In this document: positions 9,764-21,150 of the stretch, in pieces | Layout of the letters: every line of letters starts with the position of its first letter | Position numbering within the stretch: the stretch's first letter is position 1 | NCBI GenBank assembly: GCA_021234155.1 | Contig: JAJEKV010000052.1 | Span: forward strand, 7,923,358-7,987,357 | Source: Isoetes taiwanensis | Lineage: Eukaryota; Streptophyta; Lycopodiopsida; Isoetales; Isoetaceae | Direction: 5' to 3' | DNA length: 64,000 bases | Position numbers and translations under genes: made by a program | The notes under the pieces: generated by a model | Seen by the model: only the letters and a program-made list of their open reading frames with translations | Database searches by the model: none | Told to the model about the DNA's origin: nothing

Positions 9764-10120
9764 TGTTAGTTTGAGTTCTTGGCATACACCCTGCAGCAGC
9801 AGTCCATGACTGCCGGATGCTACAAAGCTGCCATGCTCATGATCACAAAACAAGAACAAGACAAGAAAATATGTACAAAGAATGAAGGGGAACGTGGCCA
9901 AATGAGGCTCTCCAAATATGAGATCAAACCTGAGTACAAATGAAGAGGCTCCGGTCTAATATAGTGTAGACCGCAAATCTGAGCCGTACATCTAACTAAA
10001 TCTAATCCCTACACTTATGTTAACCTAATCATGTCAAGTGTCAGTCTGCCACCACTGACACCTAACATGTGCATGCACCTAACATGTGCATGCACAATGT
10101 TAACCACTAGGTGGTTAACA
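9764..10120 (-). repeat. 5' LTR of nested element
   Basis: 357 bp. Differs from 6691-7029 mainly by a tandem duplication of CACCTAACATGTGCATGC (18 bp) near its right end. Confidence 0.93.
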
Positions 10121-10125
10121 CTGGG

Positions 10126-10574
10126 AATATTCTCCTACCATAATTACCCCTATTTATTAGCCCCCCTTATTAATTACAAGATATTTAGTAATTACTTAAT
10201 TATTAATGTATATGTTAAATCTATATTAATTGATATTATACTTAAATTTTCGAATTTTTCTAATGGTTCAAAGTGCAATTTATGAATTTGCGCCATTTTT
10301 CACCTGGGTCTCCGATTGGCATGATTCTTCGACCCATTTTAGGTGAAATTTGATGCAGATGCATAATTTTCACTCCAAATTTACTAGAAGATGAGTTTGA
10401 CTCACTCAACTTTCGTCTAACACTTAACCTAAGTCCTGACCCACTACCTAGGAGAAAAATTTTTCCCCCATTTTCGCGGTTCGATGGTGGAAATGTTTAT
10501 TTCACACCCCTATAGGCCTATAAGACTACTTCATGGTTATGGTCAGTGCTAGTTCTTGGTCAACCAAGAACATC
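10126..10574 (-). other. Leader of the outer gypsy element
   Basis: AT-rich non-coding sequence between the primer binding site and the nested insertion. Rejoining across the insertion continues it directly to 6685, just 5' of the H3-like gene. No ORF or motif is recognised. Confidence 0.6.
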
Positions 10575-10586
10575 GCTCTGATACCA
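10575..10586 (-). other. Primer binding site, initiator tRNA-Met type
   Basis: GCTCTGATACCA on the plus strand is the complement of TGGTATCAGAGC, the usual plant retrotransposon site for tRNA-Met(i). One base separates it from the LTR beginning at 10588, which shows the element runs leftward. Confidence 0.9.
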
Positions 10587-10587
10587 T

Positions 10588-12216
10588 TGTGACGCTCCCT
10601 GCTAAACGTACGGCGCCCGGCCGTACACTCGGCAGGAAATCCCCCATCCGGCTCAACAACCGCATGGGCCCTTCGTCTACCCCAAGACTCGAGGTGACTC
10701 TTAGTGCGGGAAGGGAACACGAAGGTGTCTTGCGCGCCCTTCCCCTATGGGCTCCTATAACAGCGGAAGCGATAACACGTCAGAACTAGCATCAACATAT
10801 ACAAATACTACCTCGACACATAAACCAAGGCAAAGATGATAATCACGAACCATAAAACATGAGAGCTCCTACCCCGGCTCAGACTCGTAAGGAGGATGAC
10901 TGACCGGCTAGGCCTCAAGATAGAGCAGACCGAGTCATGGCAATGGCGAGGGCTGGCATAGAACAATGGCTAGGGTTGACCACTCCATCCGCCCCTCCTG
11001 TGCATACTTTGCAAATGGGCTAGATCAGGCTCTGACAGGACTCTAGCCTTCCGGATACGCAATCCCATGGCATCACCCATCGGGACTACTCCAGGTTGCA
11101 TCTCCCTGGTCCGATGAGGCAGGAAGGGTGGCATCTCCCCTTCCCAGGATCTAGAGGTGCCGTGGGCGGCTAGAGAATCGTGGCGACACACGATTCGTAC
11201 CCGACTGAACCCCCCAAAACGAGAGCCAAGCCAACACTTGCAGCTCTCGAGAGGCAGGGCAACACCATTGCCCCAGGAGGTGTCGGACCCATGCTCGCCC
11301 ACACCTAAGTGACCGACCATAAGCCTAGCCCACTATGGGATCCCCCGAAGCCCCCACTCGGCAGGGATCCTCCCTCCACTTTCCCTCTAGCCCCGTTATA
11401 TGGTGCTGAGTCATATCATAGCCTCAATAGCCTGGTGGGCTCCTATGCACAGGCCGCAACTAATAGGAACTAAGGGATCTACTCTAGGAGCATACTACAT
11501 ATGGCTCTAGGTCTCTACCCCCCTTCCCAATACAAGAGGAGCAAACATGATCAACCATCATCACATAATCATCACATCATGAGAATAATCATAAGAAGAA
11601 CATCTTAACCTAATCATACAACTAACTAATGGTTAGGGTTCCTTGATTAGGGTTCAAGATGTTGAATATGGGTTCTAGGATGGCTCTACTCTAGATACAA
11701 GATACTAGCACATCTGGAATGCTAATTCCAGATGAGCTATCACAACTACTATCCTACATACCTGCTCCTGAAGCTCTCCCTCCAGATCCGTGTGCCTCCA
11801 TGGTCTCCGACTCACGAGATGCCGCTCCTACTCCAAGAACGAGTCTACCCTGCTGGGGCTGCTGCACCAGTCTATGCCACAGCAAACGATGTTCGAAACG
11901 AGGTTTCGAACGAGTAGGTGAGTCTCTGGGTGCTAGGGCTGGAAAGAGGTCTAGGGTTAGGGTTTATGCCTATATAAGTTAGGTCCACCTAGGATGCCAC
12001 GTGGCACCAATCGGGTGAGTCCTGTGTGGCGGTGCCCCAATAGGTTAAGGCCACGTGGATAATGGCTTAACCTATGGTTGGCTAAGTTATGAGAATAACT
12101 TAGCCATGCCCCCTAGTGCCACAATCTATGGTATACAAGGCTATGAAGATAGACTTGTATGGTGACGGATCCAGGAATATACGTATTTATGGAGTATATT
12201 CCCCTGGACCGTCACA
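10588..12216 (-). repeat. 5' LTR of the outer gypsy element, 1.63 kb
   Basis: Bounded by perfect 7-bp inverted termini TGTGACG / CGTCACA and adjacent to a tRNA-Met binding site. A minus-strand TATA-like TTATATAGG near 11970 could be the LTR promoter. Only one copy lies in the window. Short open frames inside (for example 10970-11320 minus) are not convincing genes. Confidence 0.85.
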
Positions 12217-12592
12217 GTTTTAGATGTGTTTTTTAGTTTATCGACTCATCATATGAGAAGTTAATGACATTTCTAGTTTTTAATTTTTTTATTCACACAA
12301 GAAATAAGTCCTTTTTATTTTCACACAATGATGGGGTTTAAAATGATTCCACATCCTTTTGTATTGAAACAATAGAGTTTCGAAAAAAAAGTAAGAATCG
12401 CATGTGACCCACTTTAATTAAATGCAATTTTGCAGCATTAACCTCCTATTCAACACCTGTACCTGCACCAATAGGAGCTATATTTGCAATATCATCAAGA
12501 GTTGACCTTATATTCTTTAAAATATTCTGACCTGAACATGCAAGTTATCCTATCTTTATTCATTCAAATCAATGTTTATTCTTCTCCTCAGT
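12217..12592. other. Flank of the gypsy LTR, ending in a broken exon
   Basis: AT-rich and without recognisable genes, except that 12556-12592 read on the minus strand continues the reading frame interrupted by the LINE (…RRRINIDLNE then a stop at 12556-12558). Confidence 0.4.
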
Positions 12593-12608
12593 GGATACTT
12601 TCTAGTTT

Positions 12609-15600
12609 TTTTTTTTTTTTTTTTTTTTTTTTGAAGGATGACAAGCTTTATTCACCAACTAAAAACCAGAGCAACATAAAATGCAAAGACAGGATTATAA
12701 CCCCAGTGGACAAACCGATCCAACTGAGCACAACCACCTGCCTATGCAAAAGAATGAATCTGAAGGTAAGTATGCCAAATCAGTACTTTCTTCTCTTGAT
12801 CAAGAGAAGAACAATTGTAAGCCATAACAAATTTATTTTGCGCCCACTGAAGAACAATCTCATCTGCAGTATCTACGCCCTTAAAGATAAATAACCTCCT
12901 TCTCTTCCAGATTGACCATAAAAGCCAGCCACATGCGAGATGAAAAGCTCGTTTCCATAGTTTGGGCCAAGCATCAGGATAGATAGCAAGCAAAATTTGC
13001 TGGCTAGATCGAGACGTGCAAAAAAGGGTCAACAACCAAGACCATGCCTGCCGAAGCCGCTCACACAAGAAAAAACAATGCTCAATACTCTCAACCCTTT
13101 GCTGGCATAAAGGACAGAGCTCTGAAATTCGATTATCCTTTATGGACTAACCTGTTGACTCTGAGGCATCTATGGATCACTTGCCACCACAAAACTACTA
13201 CTTTGGGATGAAGCAGCTTATCCCATACCCATATCCAAACACTTTTCCATTGTGGCTGAGGGACCTGAAGATGCCACCTATTAGATGGAGGCAGGATCTC
13301 AGAATGCAAAAGCAATTTATACACAGAAGACACAAACCGCTCTGGCTGGATATCCTGATGGCAATCCCATACGATTACCTCAATCTGTGGACCAGAATCC
13401 TGTGGCAACAATGCAGCAATATGATTCCAGATTACTCTGTCTCATCTGTACAACAAGAACTTTGTTCTAAATGCTTCCCATGACATGAGATGACTAGACT
13501 CATACCAAGCTGCAATAGTGCTAATACCAGCTGCTACCCATCGTCGTTGTGTCTTTGGATGAACAACCACACTTAGAGGCACATTCTCTGGAGTGTCCTG
13601 CAAAGGAATCCACCAGCATGGAGTGGACAACTGAAGACATGCCTCAGGATTAATATGGAAAAGAGACCTGACAGTGTCCCAAGCAGCAAGCAACCTTTTT
13701 AGCATTAGGATACGGATGCATATGATAAAGCAAAGCCCAAGGAAGGAGGGGCTTAATGGTGGCCTTATGAAATGGGAGACAATGCTGAATCGACTGCACC
13801 AACAACCTCAGGCCAGGAGAATCATCCTTACCAATGAAAATCCTCCAAATGAACTTTGATATCATCACCTTGCTTTGGAGGTGAAAATCTAACATACCAA
13901 GACTACCAGCTGCCTTAGGTCTAATGCATTTCGCCCAAGCTACCTTGACCACCGCTCCTAACTCATTTCCACCCCAAATAAAATTTCTGACAATACGCAC
14001 AATCTCCTCTATCTTACACTGCGGAGCTAATAGAGCAGACGCCATGTAGACATGAGTATTACTAAGAACACATTTAGCCACAGTGATTCTACCGGGCATG
14101 GACAGTTTAGCTGTATTCCACCAAAACAAGTGCTTCTGTAACCCACTAATGATTTCATCCCAAGCATCCAAGCGAGGCGTGAATTCCAACCGGGATACCA
14201 AGCAACTTTGTGGTATTGCCATGCGAAGAATCTTCCATGGATAGTCCAAAATAACGAGGGAGGGATGGGATCGTCCAACGCCCACAAAGTCAGTACATTT
14301 TGCCACCCTACAAGAACTTCGATGCTAAGGAGAATGTGTCTAATAATAGCTTAGCATTACGAAGATTCTCGACCTCGGCAATTAGGAACAAAAAGTGTCA
14401 TCGGCATATTGGTTACATACCTCTTGAGAACCATCGTCCATTGGGAGGCCTTGAATAACGCCATCTTGGGTAGCCACGGAGAAGAGCTGGGACAATACTT
14501 CTGCCACAATTGTGAAAAGCAAGGGTGTTAAGGGACAACCTTGTCGAATTCCTCTACCCACTACAAAAATATCTGATGGCTCGCCCTAGAAAAGGACAGT
14601 AGATCTGTCTGATGTATGGAGCTTCATGACATTCCTTGTGAATGACTCCCCAAACCCAAGTGCAAGAAGACACTTCTCCAAGAAGCCCCAATCAACACTA
14701 TCGTAAGCTTTAGCAAAATCAAGCTTAAGATACACTGCTCTATGACCCTGTAACCGGGCCCAATATATTCCTTCATATGCAGCAGCCACGTTGTTGAGAA
14801 TACAACGACGAGGGAGAAAGCCAAATTGTGTTGACGAGATAGCGTCAGCCAAGATGTTTCGGACTCTTTCTGCCAATGTCTTAGCAAAGATCTTGTACAC
14901 AGAGGAAAGCAATGTAATAGGTCGTCAGTCACAAATAGTCTTGGGTTCCTTGCTCTTTGGAATGAGAGAGATACAACCTGTATTCAAAATCTTATCAAGG
15001 CTCCTAAATCTCTGAAACTCACAAAAGGCATCATATATGTCATCCTCCAACCAGTCCCAGCACTTCTGAAATAATTCAATAGGAAAGCCATCAAGACACG
15101 GGCATTTGTCCCTTTTCAAGAGAACCACAGCTGCTTTTAAGTCCTCCTTCACAATATTAGACTCAAGAAGCAACCTCTGCTCTTCAGAAACAATACGACG
15201 CACCTTAGTCAACACAACCAATTGGATATCCTCCTGAAAGGGCAATGGGTGTCGTGCAAAGAATGAAGAAAAGTGATGATGAAGATACTGCTTAAGATTC
15301 ACCGGATCGGAGATAAGAGCGCCATCTGGCAACACCAAAGAATGTATAGAAGTGGCGAGTTTCCTTCTTCTTGCAGCCGCAAAAAAGAACTGGGTACATC
15401 TATCTCCGTCCTTGAACCACTGAAATCCTGCCTTCACTTTGGCTTCAGTAACTTTTACAGTTTCCATAGCCTTGATCTGAGATAATAACTCCTTTTCTCT
15501 GACTCCATTAATATGGCCACGAGCGCATACTTCTAATTCCTGGTACAATGCAGTCAATAGTCCTCTAGCTTCAGCAGCTCTGACTCTCCCATACTCTTTT

Positions 15601-16098
15601 GCAAATGACTTCACTGCAGACAACGCTGCGACAACCCCAGACATGCCCCTACGAGGTGAGAAAGCCCGAGACCAAGCCCGACTACAGCCAAGTTTGAACT
15701 CATCATCCTCCAAGTACTTGCAATTAAGCTTAAAGTAGGTCCTTGTAGGTCGATGACAATTAGCCACATCATTAGTTAGAAGTTGTGGATTATGATCGGA
15801 CACAGAGCTATCCAGAAGATTTGAGCGACGAAAATCCGCTAGCCGAGCAGCTGCACAAGTATTAAAGTATCCTCTATCATGCCTTGTATAAGCTCTGCCA
15901 GCTCCTGTCCAACCATTACACCACGTAAAGGACTGATCACCATCAATCTCTATAAGCTGACCATCATGTAAAAGGCGTAGCCATTGTTTTCGCTTGAATC
16001 CTTGCACCACTTCAGAACCGCGACCACTTCTATCTCTTTCCAACTCGACCATATTGAAGTCGCCAACAAGCAACCATGCAACATTCTGTCCAAGCTGC
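12609..16098 (-). mobile_element. 5'-truncated L1-type LINE with 16-bp target duplication
   Basis: A poly-T run starting at about 12606 is the poly-A tail of a minus-strand element. The sequence GGATACTTTCTAGTTT occurs immediately left of the tail (12593-12608) and right of the 5' end (16099-16114), a textbook target-site duplication from target-primed reverse transcription. The 3' end reads TTGTCATCCTTC-A(n) on the minus strand. The element starts inside the endonuclease domain, so it is truncated and lacks ORF1. Confidence 0.93.
12742..16098 (-). pseudogene. LINE ORF2 remnant: endonuclease end, reverse transcriptase, zf-RVT
   Basis: From the right, the frame begins at the end of the APE endonuclease (WLLVGDFNMVE, then SDHNP about 100 residues later). 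It runs through the linker into reverse transcriptase (CISLIPKS near 14960, FGFLPRR and LKLDFAKAYDSVDW at 14650-14850). The catalytic YADD is intact near 14398-14411 (NQYADDT). The thumb (SMPGRITVAKCVLSNTHVYM, near 14060) and connection follow. The zf-RVT domain with WWQVIHRCLRVN and WKRR lies at 12742-13400. At least five frameshifts or stops divide it, and the endonuclease N-terminus (first catalytic residues) is missing, so it is dead. Confidence 0.92.
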
Positions 16099-16114
16099 GG
16101 ATACTTTCTAGTTT

Positions 16115-17374
16115 GTCCAATCTTTTTCTTGCTAAGCCTACCTTCAGTCCCTTTCTTCTTAGCTAGTCCCAACTTCATTCACTTTCTTCTTTGCTTTCCT
16201 TCCTTTTCTTCTTGCCACTTACATCTTTGGCATATCCTGTTTTTGCTTCTTCCTGCCTGGAGTGCCTAGCACATATTCACCTTCACTATCATTAAGATCT
16301 GCCTATGAGCCATCTACCTTCTCGTCCCCAATTTTACTAGTGCTTCTCAATTGCTTTGGGCTCAACATCTTACATTGATCTTCTAACTCTGTAAGATCTG
16401 GTTCATGGTCATTATCATCTTTTGCATATCTCAGCTTTCTCTTTGTGCTAGGAGAAGGGGACTTCAACTGCTCAGGTAGAACATCTAAAGTAGCTTGAAT
16501 ATCTGGCCGAGCTATCTTTGATCCCAAATCAAATTTTCTATGAATTACTTTAGGATCAAGAAAAGCAACATGCTCAAAGGTCTTCAAGAATATCACATTC
16601 GCATTTCCAACAACATCTCCCTTCTTTTAACAATGCAGCACACATCACATAATATTCAAGTTCACATTCCATAACTAGTAAATCCTGTATTTATCATCAA
16701 AACTTAATCCACAAGCACTATGGTAACTTTGCAAAAAACTTGAAAGCCCTTTTTTGATGGTGTTGATGCAGAAAGAAAAGTTGGTAATTTACCTCAGACT
16801 TTCAAGGCGACTTGCATGTTTCTTTGTTGCATTTATCTTAGCATCATTTTCAATTACTCTTGAGCTTCCAATGTCTCCTTCTTCACAAGAAGATCGAGAC
16901 CTCTTGGTTTGCAATAGACTTCGAAGACTCACATGGATATTCTTCAAGCTACATTTTTTATTTTAAAGCTGTGATTTTTAACTCCACTTACTTTGTACTA
17001 ATCAAAGCTTTCTTTCTGACAATACTTGACCTTAGATTCTCCATACTACTACTTTTTTCAGACAACCTTTTAAATATTTTATCATTTGATTTCTCATCAG
17101 CAGCCAGGCTAACAATAATGTCTTGCATTTCCCTTCCCATGTCTGCCTTTATAATCTCAACCTTCCATATGTTTTCTCTCACTAACTACAGGTTATGCTT
17201 CAAATCAATCTGATCTAGAATAGGCTTAAAAATTACTTTTGTAGAAATATCAGGCTTGGAATCGATTTTAGCTTTTGCCTTTTGAACTCTTTTTCTCGGC
17301 CTGCATTTCTTGTACATCATAGCATGTGTGCCATATGAGGCCCAATTTGTTTTATGACCTTCAGGATCAAGCAA
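16115..17374 (-). pseudogene. Possible disrupted cellular gene, lysine-rich protein
   Basis: Minus-strand open stretches at 17186-17374, 16988-17182, about 16795-16940, 16303-16596 and 16115-16178 are Lys/Arg-rich and moderately Ser/Asp-rich, like a nuclear protein. Several end at donor-like GTAAGT or GTAAAT (for example near 16990, 16795 and 16226), suggesting a multi-exon gene, although some implied introns would be too short for a plant. The last stretch (GTEGRLSKKKIGQTRKYP) runs into the LINE at 16098. The frame resumes beyond it at 12592 and stops at 12556, so the LINE landed in a coding last exon. No family is recognised; it could also be an old transposable element ORF. Confidence 0.4.
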
Positions 17375-17418
17375 TCCTTCCCATCAGTAGTCATTATCTC
17401 CGCTTGTCTAGTATCATC

Positions 17419-17606
17419 ATTACTGCAAAGGTTTTTCCCTTGAAAACCTTTCGAGGCAGGGGTTTTTTAATCCTAGTAGTAATGATTGTACTAGCCCATT
17501 GTATGGGTCCCATGACCTATTGGTCTCCGTGGACGTTAAAAAAACTATTCTATTCTATTCTATTCTATTCTATTCTATTCTATTCTATTCTATTCTATTC
17601 TATTCC
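17419..17606 (+). repeat. Short retroposon with (ATTCT)n tail, copy 1
   Basis: About 125 bp similar to 51560-51713 ending in the same TTGGTCTCCGTGGAC block followed by A-rich sequence and a pentanucleotide array (about 12 units of ATTCT here). Shared 3' end plus variable simple-repeat tail in two unrelated locations indicates a SINE or 5'-truncated LINE family. Confidence 0.6.
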
Positions 17607-19067
17607 TTCATTGCAATTTTCTCACGCAAACACATAAGCAACCGGTTTTCTTACTTTATTATTACAAACGCTATATGTGTAAAACACTCTCAACAAGCTA
17701 TATAATTTTCCCCTTAGATGTGGTTGAACAAAAGGAACCTTGAATTGAAAGGTTCCTACCAAACGAATTCCCATTGTTGCTTTGTAATTTAACTTGCTAA
17801 CCAATTGTACTTCAAATAGAAGTGCGGTACCTTGTTTGACAAACCATGCACCACAAAAAAATCCTACTATGTTAATGCTTCTTCTACCATTTTGCTTGAT
17901 TGAGAAGATCAGTTCTGGATAAATGATCTATGTTGTGGGCTGATAAGGAATCTAGGAAACTCTATTAAAGGAAAGCAAAGTACATTTGGCAGGTCGAATG
18001 AGACAAGAAATTGAGAAAAAGCTTTACGCATGGGAATCGAGATCATATCAATACGAGGTATTGATTACAGGCGGTCACATTTTTTTCTCGATCGCAAGGC
18101 TTTAGATGCTATGTGCTTTTGTGTTTTTTTTGGGTAGCACTACCATATTTACACCATTTGACAAGATTCAGTTCCATAGATTTCGTCTGTTTTCAGTGAA
18201 TTGATTTGGATTCCTTTGTTGTGTCTGCTGCTTTGACAAGATATGACGCTAGTTCGCTTCGAGTTAAACGCTTCGTTGCCAAGGAAGAATTGTTCATGGG
18301 CATACTTTCTTCAACATCTCCAACAATTTCTGTTGCCAGTAAATATACTCGCTGCTATAGCTTCTTCAGCATCTGCAAGCGCATCTCCACCAATTTCAGA
18401 AGAGCGTCGTCCATCAATGTGAATGTAAGGATTCCACGACAAAAAGCGCAATTTGGAAATACAGAGTTCGAAATCAGAGGGACTGGCAAAGGATGCCGTG
18501 AAGCTTAAAGTCCAAAAGAAAAAAATTCAAGTATGAGTATTGTAAACTGTACATAAAATAATCATATATGTTTATTACTTGTAGAACTATAAGTTGCAGC
18601 TCTGTCGAGCCAGATCTACATCCATAACATGTTAACAATAACAACTTGCAATATTTTTCATGTAGACAATTTCACTACGTGGATTCCAACTGCTCGTAGA
18701 AAGACTGAATCAAGTACGTAAGGTATGTCCTTGCAACTTTCATTGCGCATAGTTATGTATATTCTTATAATAATGCGCATCAGCCTCATAACTGCCACAA
18801 CTGCCACAACACAGTGGAGAAAACGAATCAAACTCAAGGAATCCATTGCTGAGCAATAAACACACAGGTTGCACTTCAACGCAAATCTGTCTCACGTAGT
18901 GATGTCTTGTGGAATCCATTCCCTAGCACCATAACTAGCCAGTATATGATAGCTAATGAATGCATGATGATTTTTGGATCCCGCAGAAAATACCATAGTC
19001 TATTTGTTTCACATAGTGTGGTCCTCCCAAACATTGTGGATCACTATATTATGGAAGAGAACATGCT
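17607..19067. other. No recognised gene
   Basis: AT-rich, apparently unique. The longest open frame (18206-18508 plus, 100 codons, Ser/Arg-rich) has no recognisable domain. Confidence 0.4.
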
Positions 19068-19086
19068 AAGCTGCTGCCCAAGACTT

Positions 19087-20112
19087 GAATAACGGGAGAG
19101 GATGGCGGACGGTTGGGCGGAAGCGGCTAGGGCAGGCGGCCGCCTCCCTTTCTTGCCGCTCTACACCACCGGAGTATGGTGCAAACCAGCAGGGATCTGG
19201 GGGCTAGCAGGACTTGGATTTGTTCTGGCTTCTCAAGAACAGTCATCAGATCTGCTGGTTGTATGTGTAACCTTCCTTCTTTCAGGTGGCCATAATCGGT
19301 TGTTTTAGGTAATCCACTAACGTGGCATCTTCCTTTGGTAGCAGACAAGTTCTTTGCTTGTATGCCCACTATGTCTGTTCTAGACACGCTGAAAGGGTAA
19401 GCCCAGCAGATTGGGATATTGGCCTATAAAGCGAAGGGGATAGAAACTCCCGATTATGTAAAGTAGGATTTGGATATGCAAATCCCAGCGGGGAATATCA
19501 TAAGCTGTTTTTTGGAAGAAAACTTTTCAAGTCCTTTTAGCTTCTTTCCTTGCTAAACATCTGTCATTTGACAGAGGCAGTTCAAGCGACAGGTGGCTTA
19601 TTCTTCATATCGATGCCGAGCAATCAGTTTTTTTCTTGTAAATATCAAGGATGCAGAAGATAATCCCGACAATGCTGCATTGATTAGCGTGCATGATACA
19701 CTCGGAGGTATGGGACTCTTTGATATCAAGTTCTCTAATTTGTGCATGCTAGGGATTTAAAATGTTTCAAGTACTGCTATGCTTGAACATTTTTTATGTG
19801 GATACTGATATCCAATCATATGCTCAAGTACTGATATGCTTGCAGCACTTTAGACCAGGTTCTGATATGCCTGTGTTAATCTCAAGTACTACTAAGCTTG
19901 AGGGCAGCTGGGAACCTGATTGCAAAATGTTTTTGAGAAAAGTATAAGTTATCTATTAATTGTACTTTCTTGTCAGATGCTGATGTAAGAAAGCTTTTTG
20001 AGCATATTATGTATCATGCCAATATGGCTTCACTGTGCTCATTCTTCCTATCTGATCTTTAGAGATCAATTTTGTAATCTTTTCTATTTTTTAGAAAACC
20101 ATCTTGCCTTCC

Positions 20113-20138
<26 letters not shown>
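19087..20138 (+). mobile_element. Retroposed 1-kb sequence with poly-A tail and target duplication
   Basis: A run of about 28 A at 20113-20140 follows ATCTTGCCTTCC, close to the 3' end motif of the LINE tails elsewhere in the window. AGCTGCTGCCCAAGACTT before the insert (19069-19086) matches AGCTGTTGCCCAAGATTT after it (20140-20157) at 16 of 18 positions. The 5' part carries a 68-codon frame from 19102 (MADGWAEAARAGG) without known domains. It may be a chimeric or 5'-truncated LINE product or a processed pseudogene. Confidence 0.7.
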
Positions 20139-20143
<5 letters not shown>

Positions 20144-20230
20144 GTTGCCCAAGATTTTAAAGGGTATAATAATAGGTGCAACACATCTCTAAAAATTCTC
20201 TAAACTTGATTGTTTGTGTTTGCATATATA

Positions 20231-20262
20231 CTAGTTATGGTGCCCGGCGTTGCCGGGCTTTA
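20231..20262 (-). other. Helitron 3' terminus
   Basis: On the minus strand the sequence reads GCCCGGC-AAC-GCCGGGC, seven bases (ACCATAA), then CTAG followed by T. A GC-rich hairpin about 5-10 bases before a terminal CTRR, with insertion next to T, is the hallmark of a Helitron 3' end. The element would extend to the right. No matching 5' end (TC...) was found before the LINE, so the Helitron is probably truncated. Hypothetical cargo at 20262-21235 is AT-rich with no recognised gene. Confidence 0.65.
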
Positions 20263-20514
20263 ACGGGTTTTTATAGGGGTGGCTACGTATTATGTTTGTT
20301 TATGAGGTCTTTTATGGTGTAATGTTAATAGAATATAATAGAATAGAAAGAAGCAATACTATTGTAGTTGGAGATTGATGGGCTTGGCAACAATTGTTAT
20401 GAATTAAAACAGTAGAAGTGATGTAGGGGATGCAAGTGATGTAAGTGATGAGTGAGGATGCAAAACCTTTTGGTATAAGGGATGCAAGTGATATAAGTCA
20501 TGATTGAGGATGCA

Positions 20515-20640
20515 GAACCTTTTAGTATTATATGACTATGCCTAAAGAGGGAGATAAGATTTAACATGGAGTGGGAGAACCTTTTAGTATTATATGACTA
20601 TGCCTAAAGAGGGAGATAAGATTTAACATGGAGTGGGACT
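20515..20640. repeat. 64-bp tandem duplication
   Basis: Two nearly identical adjacent copies containing CCTTTTAGTATTATATGAC and GGGAGATAAGATTTAACATG (20515-20578 and 20579-20640). Confidence 0.85.
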
Positions 20641-21013
20641 CGATGTTGAATTCTAGTATTGTTGTATTCTGCTAAATAGTTTATTGGCAACTGAGACAAG
20701 TTAATGTGCATTCATATCTGTCAACGTAAGCTTCAAATAGTTTTGCTCAAGCTTCAAATAGTTTTGTTCCTAAAAAAAACTCCGTATAAGGTGCACTATA
20801 TAAGCTCAACATTGGCAGCAATTTATTCAATAACGAAATGATATCACAGCCAGGACATTCAATGTTTTAATCAACTTTTAAATACTGTATTTGTGCTTTG
20901 CAGAATTAACAGCTTGACACAACGACATCTGTGAACAAAATATTTCTTTTGGATGCATATTTAAAACGTGTTCTTGTGTGCAGTAAATACGCATGCATTT
21001 TAAACAAAGTTAA

Positions 21014-21150
21014 AACTCACAATTACTATGCTAAGTACAGAGCCAAGATAATCACTCATGGCCGCCAAAGATCTAGCAAGTCTTATATCACAATTACTGT
21101 TCCAAGTACAGAGCCAAGAGAAGCAGTCATGGGAACCAAAGATCTATTCC
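21014..21150. repeat. Diverged 75-bp tandem duplication
   Basis: Both copies contain TCACAATTACT, AAGTACAGAGCCAAGA and AAAGATCTA; starts at 21014 and about 21089. Confidence 0.65.

Larger units (their letters stand above)
6691..10120 (-). mobile_element. Non-autonomous LTR retrotransposon nested in the gypsy leader
   Basis: Two direct repeats (6691-7029 and 9764-10120) begin TGTTAG and end TAACA and are flanked by the 5-bp target duplication CTGGG (6686-6690 and 10121-10125). Next to the right repeat is a minus-strand primer binding site TGGCGCCGTTATGCCGGG. Next to the left repeat is a purine tract AGGGGGAGGCAG. Orientation is therefore minus, with the 5' LTR at the right. The 2.7-kb interior has no gag, reverse transcriptase or integrase, so it must have been mobilised in trans (TRIM/LARD-like). 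LTRs are nearly identical apart from an 18-bp duplication in the right copy, so insertion was fairly recent. Confidence 0.93.
1..12216 (-). mobile_element. Ty3/gypsy-like LTR retrotransposon, 3' end outside window
   Basis: Read on the minus strand the order is 5' LTR (10588-12216), primer binding site (10575-10586), long leader, histone H3-like ORF, a second ORF, gag (from about 2940) and pol running off the left edge. All parts share one orientation, and no other primer binding site or LTR end is seen between the leader and gag, so I infer one element. Without the 3.4-kb nested insertion (6691-10120) about 4.2 kb separates the primer site from gag, far longer than a normal leader. Extra ORFs before gag are known in some plant gypsy lineages such as Ogre. 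Gag and pol carry many stops and frameshifts, so this copy is not autonomous. The 3' LTR and the left target duplication are not visible, so unity of the element is inference. Confidence 0.72.
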
